From Sutterella sp. (GTDB taxonomy: Bacteria > Pseudomonadota > Gammaproteobacteria > Burkholderiales > Burkholderiaceae_F): a stretch of DNA of 64,000 nucleotides. Below are positions 16,387 through 25,247 of this stretch, piece after piece. The translations under genes were made by a program, and so were the position numbers. The notes beneath the pieces are model-generated. The model ran no database searches, was not told where the DNA came from, and saw nothing but the letters and a program-made list of their open reading frames with translations. Position 1 is the first letter of the stretch. Each line of letters starts with the position of its first letter. The stretch spans positions 1-64,000 of the forward strand of contig JAHHRF010000001.1 in assembly GCA_020025955.1 (NCBI GenBank), read 5' to 3'.

Positions 16387-17178
16387 TTATTCTTCGTCTT
16401 CGTCGTCTTTGGGCATCGAGTCAATCTCTTCTTGACGCTTACCAAAGATGCGAACGAGCACAATACCCGCTTGGAAGAGAATCACCAAGGGCACCGCCAG
16501 CAACAACTGCGAGAGCACATCAGGCGGCGTAAAGAGGGCCGCTAACACGAAGGCCCCGACGATAACAAAGGGACGTGCCTTACAGAGCTTTTCGTAGGAC
16601 GCAATCCCCAAGTGGTTTAAGACCACCACGACGATCGGCACCTCAAAGGTGAGACCGAACGCTAAGAACATCGAGAGCACAAAGCTGAAGTACGCATCAA
16701 TGTCCGGCGCAAAGTTCACGCTATCGGGCGAGAAGCCAGCGATGAACTGGAACACCATGCGAAACACGATGAAGTAGCAATAGACCATCCCGAGGAAGAA
16801 CATCCCCACGGAGCTCACCAAAATCGGCATGGCCAAACGCTTTTCACGGCGATAGAGCGCCGGCGCAATATAGGCCCAGATTTGATAGAGCACCATCGGG
16901 AGCGCAATCACAAAGGACAAAAAGAGCGTGACCTTCAAGGGCACCATAAAGGGAGCCACCACGCCCGTGGAAAGCAACTTCGCCCCTTGCGGCAAGGCCA
17001 CCATCAACGGATGGCTCAAGAAGTCAAAGATTTGCTTCATGAAGGGGGAGAGCACCACAAACACGACCAACACTGAAATCGCGGCGCGAACGGTACGATT
17101 GCGAAGCTCAACCAAATGACTGATCAGGGGTTGTTCGTTCTGAGGGTCTTCGGGGGCTTCGTATTGCGAATCTGCCAT
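16387..17178 (-). CDS. tatC: Twin-arginine translocase subunit TatC
   Basis: The multi-spanning receptor that recognises twin-arginine signal peptides and exports folded proteins. The 263-residue product begins with the conserved LISHLVELRNR segment before the first transmembrane helix and shows six hydrophobic spans. A charged DEDEE-type cytoplasmic tail closes it. It starts 11 bases downstream of tatB and ends at a shared bidirectional terminator, so it is the last gene of the hinT-tatA-tatB-tatC run. Confidence 0.97.
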   Translation of the reverse strand: MADSQYEAPEDPQNEQPLISHLVELRNRTVRAAISVLVVFVVLSPFMKQIFDFLSHPLMVALPQGAKLLSTGVVAPFMVPLKVTLFLSFVIALPMVLYQIWAYIAPALYRREKRLAMPILVSSVGMFFLGMVYCYFIVFRMVFQFIAGFSPDSVNFAPDIDAYFSFVLSMFLAFGLTFEVPIVVVVLNHLGIASYEKLCKARPFVIVGAFVLAALFTPPDVLSQLLLAVPLVILFQAGIVLVRIFGKRQEEIDSMPKDDEDEE

Positions 17179-17189
17179 GATGAAATCCG

Positions 17190-17882
17190 TTAACGGTAAA
17201 TACGGGGACGGTTATTACGAGCACGTACGGCTAAGCGACGATTGCGATTTTGCATCTGCGCTTCACGCAGACCCAATTCCGAGCGCAAACGCTCGATCTC
17301 ACGCGCCAATTCGTCCACCGAGGGACCCGACTTGTAGCGCTTGGCAAAGGTCTTGGGCTCTTTCCAAACATAGCTGGGCTCAACGTAGTCGTTATTGGAC
17401 TCATCTTCCCAACCGTAGAATTTGGCAATGTCGTCGTTGGAGGCCGAGGTGGTTTCCGTGACCGTCGTTGCCGTGGGGGCATCGGGCTGCACCACTTCCG
17501 TGGAGGAAACGATCGTATCGGATGCCTCGGTTGCGGCGTCCTTAGCCTTGTCGTTTAACGCCTCAAAGGCCGACTCCGCTTCTTTAGCCGAGGCCTGCAA
17601 AGCCTGGCTGGCTTCACCGGCTTCTTTTTCTACATCACGAGCCGCTTTTTCAACCGTCGACTTAAAATCGGAGGCCAAATTCTTCGCCTCGTCCTGGAGC
17701 TTTTTAAGTTCGGCGAATTCACTTTCTCGGTTGATGTCATCCTTGACCTGCGCCACGAATCGTTGCGCCTTACCGAGCCATTCCCCGGCGGTACGGGCCA
17801 CTTGTGGCAAACGCTCAGGGCCCAGAATCACCAGACCCACGGCGCCGATGATCATCATTTCACCGAAACCAAAATCAAACAT
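17190..17882 (-). CDS. tatB: Twin-arginine translocase subunit TatB
   Basis: A single-pass membrane protein that forms the Tat receptor with TatC. The 230-residue product starts MFDFGFGEMMIIGAVGLVILGPERLP, the TatB hallmark (FGxxE, then GPERLP after the short membrane helix), followed by an amphipathic helix with KAQRFVAQVKDD. A long acidic and alanine-rich region and a basic, arginine-rich end make it longer than the approximately 171 residues of the enteric protein. It is separated from tatA by a 155-base spacer with two hairpins, suggesting lower expression than tatA. Confidence 0.96.
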   Translation of the reverse strand: MFDFGFGEMMIIGAVGLVILGPERLPQVARTAGEWLGKAQRFVAQVKDDINRESEFAELKKLQDEAKNLASDFKSTVEKAARDVEKEAGEASQALQASAKEAESAFEALNDKAKDAATEASDTIVSSTEVVQPDAPTATTVTETTSASNDDIAKFYGWEDESNNDYVEPSYVWKEPKTFAKRYKSGPSVDELAREIERLRSELGLREAQMQNRNRRLAVRARNNRPRIYR

Positions 17883-17906
17883 TGTGCAATCGCTTTTGTG
17901 AAAGAA

Positions 17907-17955
17907 AAAACCGCGGCCTCACTAGTCTAGTTAGACAAGCGTAACCGCGGTCTTG
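17907..17955 (-). terminator. Terminator-like hairpin upstream of tatB
   Basis: On the minus strand a CCGCGG-centred stem (complements of 17943-17953 and 17907-17916) is followed by TTTTTTCTTTC. It lies inside the tatA-tatB spacer, so it would act as a partial terminator or an mRNA-end stabiliser for tatA. Confidence 0.65.
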
Positions 17956-17995
17956 AGGCGCGGTAGCGCCGGCCGTTTAAGGCCTAGAGACCGTA

Positions 17996-18023
17996 CAAAA
18001 GGGCGCCCAAGACGGACGCCCTA
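17996..18023 (-). terminator. Hairpin just after tatA
   Basis: On the minus strand AGGGCG (complement of 18018-18023) pairs with CGCCCT (complement of 18000-18005) and is followed by TTTTG. It is the first of two tandem terminator-like structures between tatA and tatB. Confidence 0.55.
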
Positions 18024-18037
18024 ACGTGTCATCGCGA

Positions 18038-18268
18038 TTAGGACGCGTTGGTCTTGTCCTTGGCTTCGACTTCAACCGTGTCAGCCTTGGCCTTGGCGAT
18101 TTCCTTGGGCGCCTGAACGCTTTCGTCGCCTTCCTTCATGCCTTCCTTGAAGCCCTTGATAGCGCCGCCCAAGTCCTTACCTAAGTTCTTAAGCTTGCCG
18201 GTACCGAAAACGAGCACGACGATCAATAAAACAATGGCCCAATGCCAAACAGAAAAACCACCTAACAT
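18038..18268 (-). CDS. tatA: Twin-arginine translocase subunit TatA
   Basis: A small membrane protein that oligomerises to form the Tat transport path. The start at 18268 is chosen because GGAGAG lies about seven bases upstream and the product begins [22 protein letters not shown], the typical short TatA membrane helix followed by the FGTGKL hinge and an amphipathic helix [20 protein letters not shown]. The product is 76 residues. The frame is open a further 37 codons upstream, overlapping hinT; I regard that as chance. It starts 13 bases after the hinT stop. Confidence 0.97.
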   Translation of the reverse strand: MLGGFSVWHWAIVLLIVVLVFGTGKLKNLGKDLGGAIKGFKEGMKEGDESVQAPKEIAKAKADTVEVEAKDKTNAS

Positions 18269-18281
18269 TTGTGTTCTCTCC

Positions 18282-18638
18282 TTATTTCCAGGGGCGAGGT
18301 CCGCCAAGAACGTGAACGTGCAAGTGCGGTACTTCTTGGCCGCCATCGCGACCGGTGTTGATAATGACACGGAACCCATTGTCGGCCCCTTCTTGGAGCG
18401 CTAAGGTACGTGTTAGAGAAAGCATTTTACCCAAAAGCGGCGCATCTTCCGGTTCAGCGTGAGCCAAACTCGTGATGTGCTTTTTCGGAATAATCAGCAA
18501 GTGTACGGGTGCCTGCGGATGGATGTCGCGAAACGCTAAAACATCATCGTCTTCGTAGACTTTAGAGGCGGGGATTTCACCGCGTGCAATACGACAAAAT
18601 AAACAATCATCCAATTGCATAAGCGTGGAGTCTCTCAT
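18282..18638 (-). CDS. hinT: HIT-family purine nucleoside phosphoramidase
   Basis: Hydrolyses AMP-lysine-type phosphoramidates and related adenylates. The 118-residue product has an N-terminal [12 protein letters not shown] motif and the catalytic histidine triad HLHVHVLGG near residues 106-114. Met 1 or Met 7 could be the start; neither has a strong ribosome-binding site. In most betaproteobacteria this gene follows hisE in the his operon and precedes tatA. Here the tat side is kept but hisF, hisI and hisE are absent upstream. Confidence 0.95.
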   Translation of the reverse strand: MRDSTLMQLDDCLFCRIARGEIPASKVYEDDDVLAFRDIHPQAPVHLLIIPKKHITSLAHAEPEDAPLLGKMLSLTRTLALQEGADNGFRVIINTGRDGGQEVPHLHVHVLGGPRPWK

Positions 18639-18884
18639 CGTTTAGGCGCCGCCCAGTATCGGGCAACGTACAAATTATTCATCCCTCAAAACCGTCAGCA
18701 GCTCATCGAGAGCCACTGTTCGAATAGCGGGTTTCTACCCAGAAATGAATCTTTCCGAATATACCACCCTTTGAGGAGTCATGTCGTAGTTTACCCGTCT
18801 TTAGCCCGTTGGACAAAAAAGATGCCTTCACCAAAAGGGGAATTCCTCCCCCTTTGGCGATAGAGGTCGTGTTGTCCTTAGGGA
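18639..18884. other. Spacer between hisA and hinT without a recognisable gene
   Basis: 246 bases with stops in all frames on both strands and no his-gene remnant that I can recognise. CCAAAAGGGG and CCCCCTTTGG at about 18830-18857 can pair to form a hairpin beyond the hisA stop (18885), but the nearest T-tract on the minus strand is displaced, so it is a weak terminator candidate. hinT transcription must start here or read through from hisA. Confidence 0.4.
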
Positions 18885-19637
18885 TTAGAGGGCACCGTCA
18901 ACCAAGTCGCAGGCCTCTTCTAAGAGAAGCGTCCCGTCATAGAGCGCACGGCCCATCACGACGCCCGCTACCCCATCGGACTCCAGGGCCATCATCTGTT
19001 CGATGTCCGCTAAGGTGTGTAAACCGCCCGAGGCAATGATCGGTACATTGACGCTGCGGGCCAACTCGGCCGTCATCTCAACGTTTAACCCCGAGAGCGT
19101 CCCCGCACGCGCAATGTCGGTAAAGAGGATGCTATTTAAGTTGTAGTTTTCGAATTTCTTCGCCAAGGAGAAAATGTCGTTCTTGGTTTTGGTCTGCCAC
19201 CCGTCAACGGCCACTTTCCCATCAATGGCATCCAAGGCCAAGATGATGCTTTCACCAAAGTTAGAGCAAGCATCACGCAAAAAGCCGGGCTGCTTCATGG
19301 CGGCCGTGCTCACCACCACGTACTTCACCCCTAAGTCCAAATAGGTTTCAATTTGCTCTAAGCGACGAATCCCACCACCGACTTGAATCGCGGTATTGGG
19401 GTTAATCGCTTCGACGGTTTCAACAAACTGACGAAGCATCTTGGTCGACATGGGGTGCCCTGAGAGCGCGCCCCCTAAGTCCACGAGATGAATACGGTCT
19501 GCACCAATGTCTGCGTAGAGTTCCGCTAACTTCAACGGGGTCTCTTCGGAGGCTTCCATCATGATGTTGGAGTGACCACCCTCACGTGAGCGCATCACCT
19601 TATTGTTCTGAACTTCAATGGAAGGGATTAACAACAT
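18885..19637 (-). CDS. hisA: HisA-like ProFAR isomerase, orphan, with altered catalytic residue
   Basis: A 250-residue TIM barrel that aligns end to end with phosphoribosylformimino-AICAR-phosphate isomerase, the fourth step of histidine synthesis. It keeps GGGIRR at 87-92, the second catalytic Asp in LALDAIDG (Asp 136), DGWQ, Thr 180 in RAGTLSG and the phosphate-binding ASGG at 202-205. Unusually, the N-terminal motif reads IPSIE (Glu 8) where HisA has IPAID with the catalytic base, QGD is replaced by REGG, and RDGT is RAGT. No other his gene is nearby although the flanks are those of the his operon. It may be an active HisA variant or a relative with another isomerase substrate. Confidence 0.75.
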   Translation of the reverse strand: MLLIPSIEVQNNKVMRSREGGHSNIMMEASEETPLKLAELYADIGADRIHLVDLGGALSGHPMSTKMLRQFVETVEAINPNTAIQVGGGIRRLEQIETYLDLGVKYVVVSTAAMKQPGFLRDACSNFGESIILALDAIDGKVAVDGWQTKTKNDIFSLAKKFENYNLNSILFTDIARAGTLSGLNVEMTAELARSVNVPIIASGGLHTLADIEQMMALESDGVAGVVMGRALYDGTLLLEEACDLVDGAL

Positions 19638-19700
19638 TGCCTTGTCCTCTTTTAGGCGGGTTGGGTTTTAGGGAAGTTTGGTCAGGTGTCGACCCTAAAC

Positions 19701-19740
19701 AAATCGGCAGCGAATCTGGTTACCCAGATCAACTGCCGAC
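19701..19740 (-). terminator. Hairpin terminator after murA
   Basis: TCGGCAG (19704-19710) pairs with CTGCCGA (19733-19739), with an inner ATCTGG/CCAGAT stem. On the minus strand TTTGTTTAG follows. It lies ten bases past the murA stop and separates it from hisA. Confidence 0.72.
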
Positions 19741-19749
19741 GTGTAAAGC

Positions 19750-21310
<1,561 letters not shown>

Positions 21311-21311
21311 G

Positions 21312-21944
21312 TTACTTGGCCTCAGCGTTAATCTTGTCTTTTAACTGTTGAATCAACGCGGGGATGCCACCCTCGTCCAAGACGCTGGCGAACTGGGCGC
21401 GGTAGTTTTCCACCATCCAAACGCCTTCCACGTTTAAGTCAACAATGCGCCAAGGGCCCTCCCCTCGACGATAGATGCGATAGTCCATACGAATGGTCGG
21501 ATTATTCGCACTCTTTAATTCCGTCTGCACCACCATGTCGTCTTCGATGGAGCGATTGCGTTGCGGAACCAATTCACAGCGCTGGTCGACAATGCGATCG
21601 AGCCCGCCGGAGTATACGCGAATCAACAAGGCTTCAAAGAGCTCCTGCAATTCCTGGCGTTGCTCCTTCGTGGCCTGACGCCATAAGGGCCCCACGGTCA
21701 TGCGGGTGACCATACGGAAGTCCACCGTCGGCATCATGTAGTCATCGACCAAACGACGAATTTCGGCTTGATCCCCCTGGCGAAGCGCACGGGAGGCTTT
21801 AATTTTGTTGAGAACACGGTTACTCACCGCGAGGATCCACTCGTAAGGATCCCCATTGGGGTTCGGTTCCGGGTCAGCGGCCCAACTCATGGTGGGGAGC
21901 GCCAACACCGCACCCAGCCCCATTAAAACAGAACGACGTTGCAT
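21312..21944 (-). CDS. mlaC: MlaC, periplasmic phospholipid shuttle
   Basis: Carries phospholipids between the outer-membrane MlaA complex and the inner-membrane MlaFEDB transporter. The start at 21944 gives a 210-residue protein with a signal peptide (MQRRSVLMGLGAVLALPTMSWA) and has GAGAG eight bases upstream; the frame is open 12 codons further. The mature domain matches the Tol-Ttg2 family, with the pattern PTVDFRMVTRMTVGPLWRQATKEQ. The double arginine in the signal is followed by a hydrophobic stretch, but it does not match a full twin-arginine motif. Confidence 0.93.
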   Translation of the reverse strand: MQRRSVLMGLGAVLALPTMSWAADPEPNPNGDPYEWILAVSNRVLNKIKASRALRQGDQAEIRRLVDDYMMPTVDFRMVTRMTVGPLWRQATKEQRQELQELFEALLIRVYSGGLDRIVDQRCELVPQRNRSIEDDMVVQTELKSANNPTIRMDYRIYRRGEGPWRIVDLNVEGVWMVENYRAQFASVLDEGGIPALIQQLKDKINAEAK

Positions 21945-21957
21945 AAAATTTCTCTCA

Positions 21958-22737
21958 TTAATGTTGGGGAGCGTCATCATCCTCGTCGTCGCTAAAGTCC
22001 AGCGGCGTCAAGGACGTGGGTTGCGCTGCGTCTCCATTAAGCATATGGGTCATGACAGCGCGACGTTGTAAGTAAGCGTTACGTAACGCGGCGTATTCGT
22101 CGATGACGTTGTCCATAACCTTATCCAAACCGCTATCCACAATCTGGTTACGAACGTTCACAACGCCAAGCGCCGTGGTGCCGACTTTGAGCCCGACATT
22201 GGCATGCGCCAAGGTGGGAACCGCGGGATTGGTCACGTAGCTCACCGGCCACTGCCAGACCTCTCGCGTCGTGGAGGGACCTAAAAGAGGCAGCATTAAG
22301 TACGCCCCCTGGTCAACCCCCCAGGTCGCCAAGGTCTGACCCATGTCTTGGGGGTCCGTGTCGTTACCGATCCAACCGGCGACGTCGAAAATCCCAGCCA
22401 CGCCAAACGTGGAGTTGACGAGGAAACGCATGGTCGAGCGAATCACCCCGTTGACATCCCCCGTTAAGGCATGGTTCACGGCGTTCGCGGGTTCCCCTAA
22501 GTTGGAGAAGACGTTCGTGACCCCTTGACGACCCATTTCAGGCACGACGGCACGGTAAGCCGTGGTCGCCGGCTTTAAGGCATAGGTGTCTAAGGTCTTA
22601 TTAACCGCAAAGACTTTACGGTTAATCGACTCGTAGGGGTCAGGCGACGCATTTTGATGAGCGCACCCCGTCAGTCCAACAAGGGCACCCATCACGCCGA
22701 TACAGAGTCCGCGACGTAAAAAGGATAAGGAGGTCAT
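21958..22737 (-). CDS. mlaA: MlaA (VacJ) outer-membrane lipoprotein
   Basis: Removes mislocalised phospholipids from the outer leaflet of the outer membrane. The 259-residue product has a lipoprotein signal with lipobox LTGC (Cys near residue 25), then PYESINRKVFAVNKTLD and the VacJ core with STFGVAGIFDVA and GMGVDQGAYLMLPLLGPST-like segments. An acidic DDEDDD tail ends it. It lies inside the mla operon between mlaD and mlaC, the arrangement seen in other betaproteobacteria, in contrast to enterics where it is elsewhere. Confidence 0.95.
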   Translation of the reverse strand: MTSLSFLRRGLCIGVMGALVGLTGCAHQNASPDPYESINRKVFAVNKTLDTYALKPATTAYRAVVPEMGRQGVTNVFSNLGEPANAVNHALTGDVNGVIRSTMRFLVNSTFGVAGIFDVAGWIGNDTDPQDMGQTLATWGVDQGAYLMLPLLGPSTTREVWQWPVSYVTNPAVPTLAHANVGLKVGTTALGVVNVRNQIVDSGLDKVMDNVIDEYAALRNAYLQRRAVMTHMLNGDAAQPTSLTPLDFSDDEDDDAPQH

Positions 22738-22796
22738 AACTATTTTGAAAAAACGTTTTTATTGTTCTTTATGTGCACCACACCCGACAAAGGGGA

Positions 22797-23267
22797 TTAC
22801 GGGTTGCCTTTTTCGGCAGTGGCGAACATGAATTTGCTAATTAAATTCTCTAACACAATGGCACTTTGGGTACGACGAATCTTGCTGCCGTTTTCCAAAT
22901 TCTCGTCGTCAGCCCCGGGCACGATCCCAATGTACTGCTCGCCCAAGAGGCCAGACGTGAGGATCTGCACGGAACTATCGGCCGGGAACGGGTACTGCGC
23001 ATCCAAATTCATCACCACCTTGGCTTTGAAGGTGACGGGGTCAAAGCTCACGGACTTCACACGCCCCACCACGACGCCGGCCGACTTCACGGGGGCACGG
23101 GGCTTTAAGCCACCGATATTGGTGAATTCCGCCGAGACTTCCACACTCTTCCCACCGAGCGCAAAGCTCCCTAAGTTGGCGGATTGAAGCGCTAAAAAGA
23201 GCGCGGCCACCACGCCTAAAACCACGAAGAGCCCAACGGCTAATTCCAGTGTATTGCGATTTTTCAT
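22797..23267 (-). CDS. mlaD: MlaD, MCE-domain substrate-binding subunit
   Basis: An inner-membrane-anchored MCE protein; hexamers form the periplasmic lipid-binding ring of the MlaFEDB transporter. The 156-residue product has one N-terminal membrane helix (about residues 8-28) and an MCE domain with the conserved FTNIGGLKPRAPVKSAGVVVGRV segment (about 48-70) and ILTSGLLGEQYIGI. Family members are usually 150-185 residues, so it is complete. It lies between mlaE and mlaA. Confidence 0.95.
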   Translation of the reverse strand: MKNRNTLELAVGLFVVLGVVAALFLALQSANLGSFALGGKSVEVSAEFTNIGGLKPRAPVKSAGVVVGRVKSVSFDPVTFKAKVVMNLDAQYPFPADSSVQILTSGLLGEQYIGIVPGADDENLENGSKIRRTQSAIVLENLISKFMFATAEKGNP

Positions 23268-23319
23268 TTGTTCACCTTCTATTGAGGTCTTTTTTGTTTG
23301 AGCGATTTCTCGGATCGCG

Positions 23320-24093
23320 TTAAACCGTTGTAAACATCCCGGCCGTCAACATAAAGTCGAGCCCCAGAACCATCAAGGACGAAACCACCACGGTGGTGGT
23401 CGTGGCACGTGCCACCCCTTCTGGAGTCGGACGCGCGGTGTAACCCGTGAAGAGCGCCACGGCACTCACGCCCATCCCAAAGACGAGGCTCTTGACGACG
23501 CCGTTACCGATGTCGCTCATGACGTCAACCGCCCCTTGCATCTGCGACCAGAAGGCGCCGTTATCGGTCCCGATTAAGGGGACACCCACTAACCAGGCGC
23601 CCACAATCCCGACGGCTGAGAAGATCAAAGCCAGAATCGGCATCGAAATAAAGGCGGCTAAAAAGCGCGGTGCAATCACGCGACGAAGGGGGTCGACCCC
23701 CATCATTTCCATGGCGGCTAATTGTTCACCCGCACGCATTAAGCCGATTTCAGCGGTCAAGGCCGTTCCGGCACGACCCGCAAAAAGAAGCGCCGTCACA
23801 ACGGGCCCCAATTCGCGCACGAGGGAAAGCGCCACCAAGACGCCCAAGGCTTGTTCGCTCCCGTAGCGCACTAACGTGTAGTAGCCCTGAAGCCCCAAGA
23901 CGAACCCTACAAAGAGGCCAGAAACCGCAATGATGACGAGGGAGTAATTCCCAATGAAGTGGATCTGACGCACCACTTCCGCGCCACGAGCGCCAGGTAA
24001 CGCCAACAGGGTGCGGCCCGAAAAGAGACCAAAGCGACCCACGGTGGCTAAGCGATCTAAAACCCACGCGCCAATGCTCGTTAACACCTTCAT
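23320..24093 (-). CDS. mlaE: MlaE, permease of the Mla phospholipid transporter
   Basis: A 257-residue integral membrane protein that forms the MlaFEDB channel as a dimer. It shows several hydrophobic spans and the MlaE/YrbE pattern EQLAAMEMMGVDPLRRVIAPRFLA, the coupling segment for the ATPase. Its ATG overlaps the mlaF stop by four bases (ATGA), so the two are translationally coupled. Very secure. Confidence 0.96.
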   Translation of the reverse strand: MKVLTSIGAWVLDRLATVGRFGLFSGRTLLALPGARGAEVVRQIHFIGNYSLVIIAVSGLFVGFVLGLQGYYTLVRYGSEQALGVLVALSLVRELGPVVTALLFAGRAGTALTAEIGLMRAGEQLAAMEMMGVDPLRRVIAPRFLAAFISMPILALIFSAVGIVGAWLVGVPLIGTDNGAFWSQMQGAVDVMSDIGNGVVKSLVFGMGVSAVALFTGYTARPTPEGVARATTTTVVVSSLMVLGLDFMLTAGMFTTV

Positions 24094-24893
24094 TTCGACG
24101 AGCCTCCTAAAAAGTCGGTGGCCACATCGGGCGCCGGATAGTGGAAGCGCACCGGACCGTCCGCTTCCCCATTAATAAACTGCACCACGAAGGGATCCGT
24201 ACTGGCTTTCAATGCTTCAGGGGTCCCTTCCGCGGCCACCTTGCCGCCACTAATCATGTAGACATAGTCGGCAATGGCAAAGGTTTCCGCGACGTCATGG
24301 GTCACAATTAACGAGGTGGACCCCAACGCACGATTCAGGTTTTGAATGAGCTGCGCCGTGAGCCCCATCGAAATGGGGTCTAACCCCGCGAAAGGCTCAT
24401 CGTAGAGAATGAGCCCTGGGTCCAAGGCAATGGCACGCGCCAAAGCCACGCGACGGCTCATCCCGCCCGAGATTTCGCTCGGCATCAAGGCGTGTGCCCC
24501 ACGCAACCCCACGGCATTGAGTTTCATGAGGACTAAATCACGAATCGTCTCTTCGTCCAAATCCGTTTGTTCACGTAACGGAAAGGCGACGTTATCAAAG
24601 ACGGAGAGGTCCGTGAAGAGCGCCCCAAACTGAAAGAGCATGCCGATGTGGCGACGAAGGCGATAGAGCGACTGACGATCGTTGGCCTCAACCTTGAGAC
24701 CGTTGATCGTAATCGTGCCCGCATCGGGCGCTAACAAACCCCCGATGAGCTTCAACAGGGTGGTTTTACCCATCCCTGAGCCGCCCATAATGGCCACGAC
24801 TTGTCCGCGTTTAAAACGCATCGACACGTGATTGAGAATGACGCGATCCTGATACCCAAAGGTCAGGTCGTCAATCTTGACATAATCGTTCAT
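24090..24893 (-). CDS. mlaF: MlaF, ATPase of the Mla phospholipid transporter
   Basis: Powers lipid movement by the MlaFEDB complex. The start at 24893 gives 267 residues beginning MNDYVKIDDLTFGYQ, which matches the family; the frame is open 30 codons further upstream without homology. There is no clear Shine-Dalgarno sequence. Walker A is GGSGMGKTT at 37-45, the signature is ISGGMSRRVALARA, and Walker B is LILYDEPFAGLD. It heads mlaFED-mlaA-mlaC-mlaB, probably transcribed from the 350-base region shared with divergent ponA. Confidence 0.95.
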   Translation of the reverse strand: MNDYVKIDDLTFGYQDRVILNHVSMRFKRGQVVAIMGGSGMGKTTLLKLIGGLLAPDAGTITINGLKVEANDRQSLYRLRRHIGMLFQFGALFTDLSVFDNVAFPLREQTDLDEETIRDLVLMKLNAVGLRGAHALMPSEISGGMSRRVALARAIALDPGLILYDEPFAGLDPISMGLTAQLIQNLNRALGSTSLIVTHDVAETFAIADYVYMISGGKVAAEGTPEALKASTDPFVVQFINGEADGPVRFHYPAPDVATDFLGGSSK

Positions 24894-25205
24894 AGAAAAA
24901 AGACGTCGTGAGTAGGGACGCGGTAGCGCCCCACTCTCGCTTCGAAGAAAAAGAGTTAAAGCCGTCGTTTCTGGCTTAATCAAGACACGAATAGGAGCGG
25001 TTACCTCCCTGGCAACGCTCCGACGGCAAACGGCACCCCTTCCCGCCCATGGCGCAAATCGGGTACCCAGTGAGGGTTATTGTAAAGGTGCCCCCTCTTT
25101 TATGCCCGCAGGGAGAGGAAAAAAACGCACCCTGTAACATATGCGCAACAATTCCCTTTACTTCCCCAGTTTTCAGACAAACATCAACGAGATACCTAGA
25201 CTAAA

Positions 25206-25247
25206 ATGGAGTCCCGTCAACCTAATCAACAGCGGATAATTTTGTGA
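25206..25247 (+). CDS. Possible 13-codon leader ORF overlapping the ponA start
   Basis: ATG at 25206 runs for 13 codons to a TGA at 25245-25247 that overlaps the GTG start of ponA (25244). Such an overlap could couple translation. No strong ribosome-binding site precedes it and the peptide is not recognisable, so it may be chance. Confidence 0.25.
   Translation: MESRQPNQQRIIL

Noticed and set aside
18038-18379. A 113-codon version of TatA with an N-terminal extension
   Set aside because: The extension overlaps hinT, and the internal start at 18268 has a good ribosome-binding site and the TatA N-terminus.
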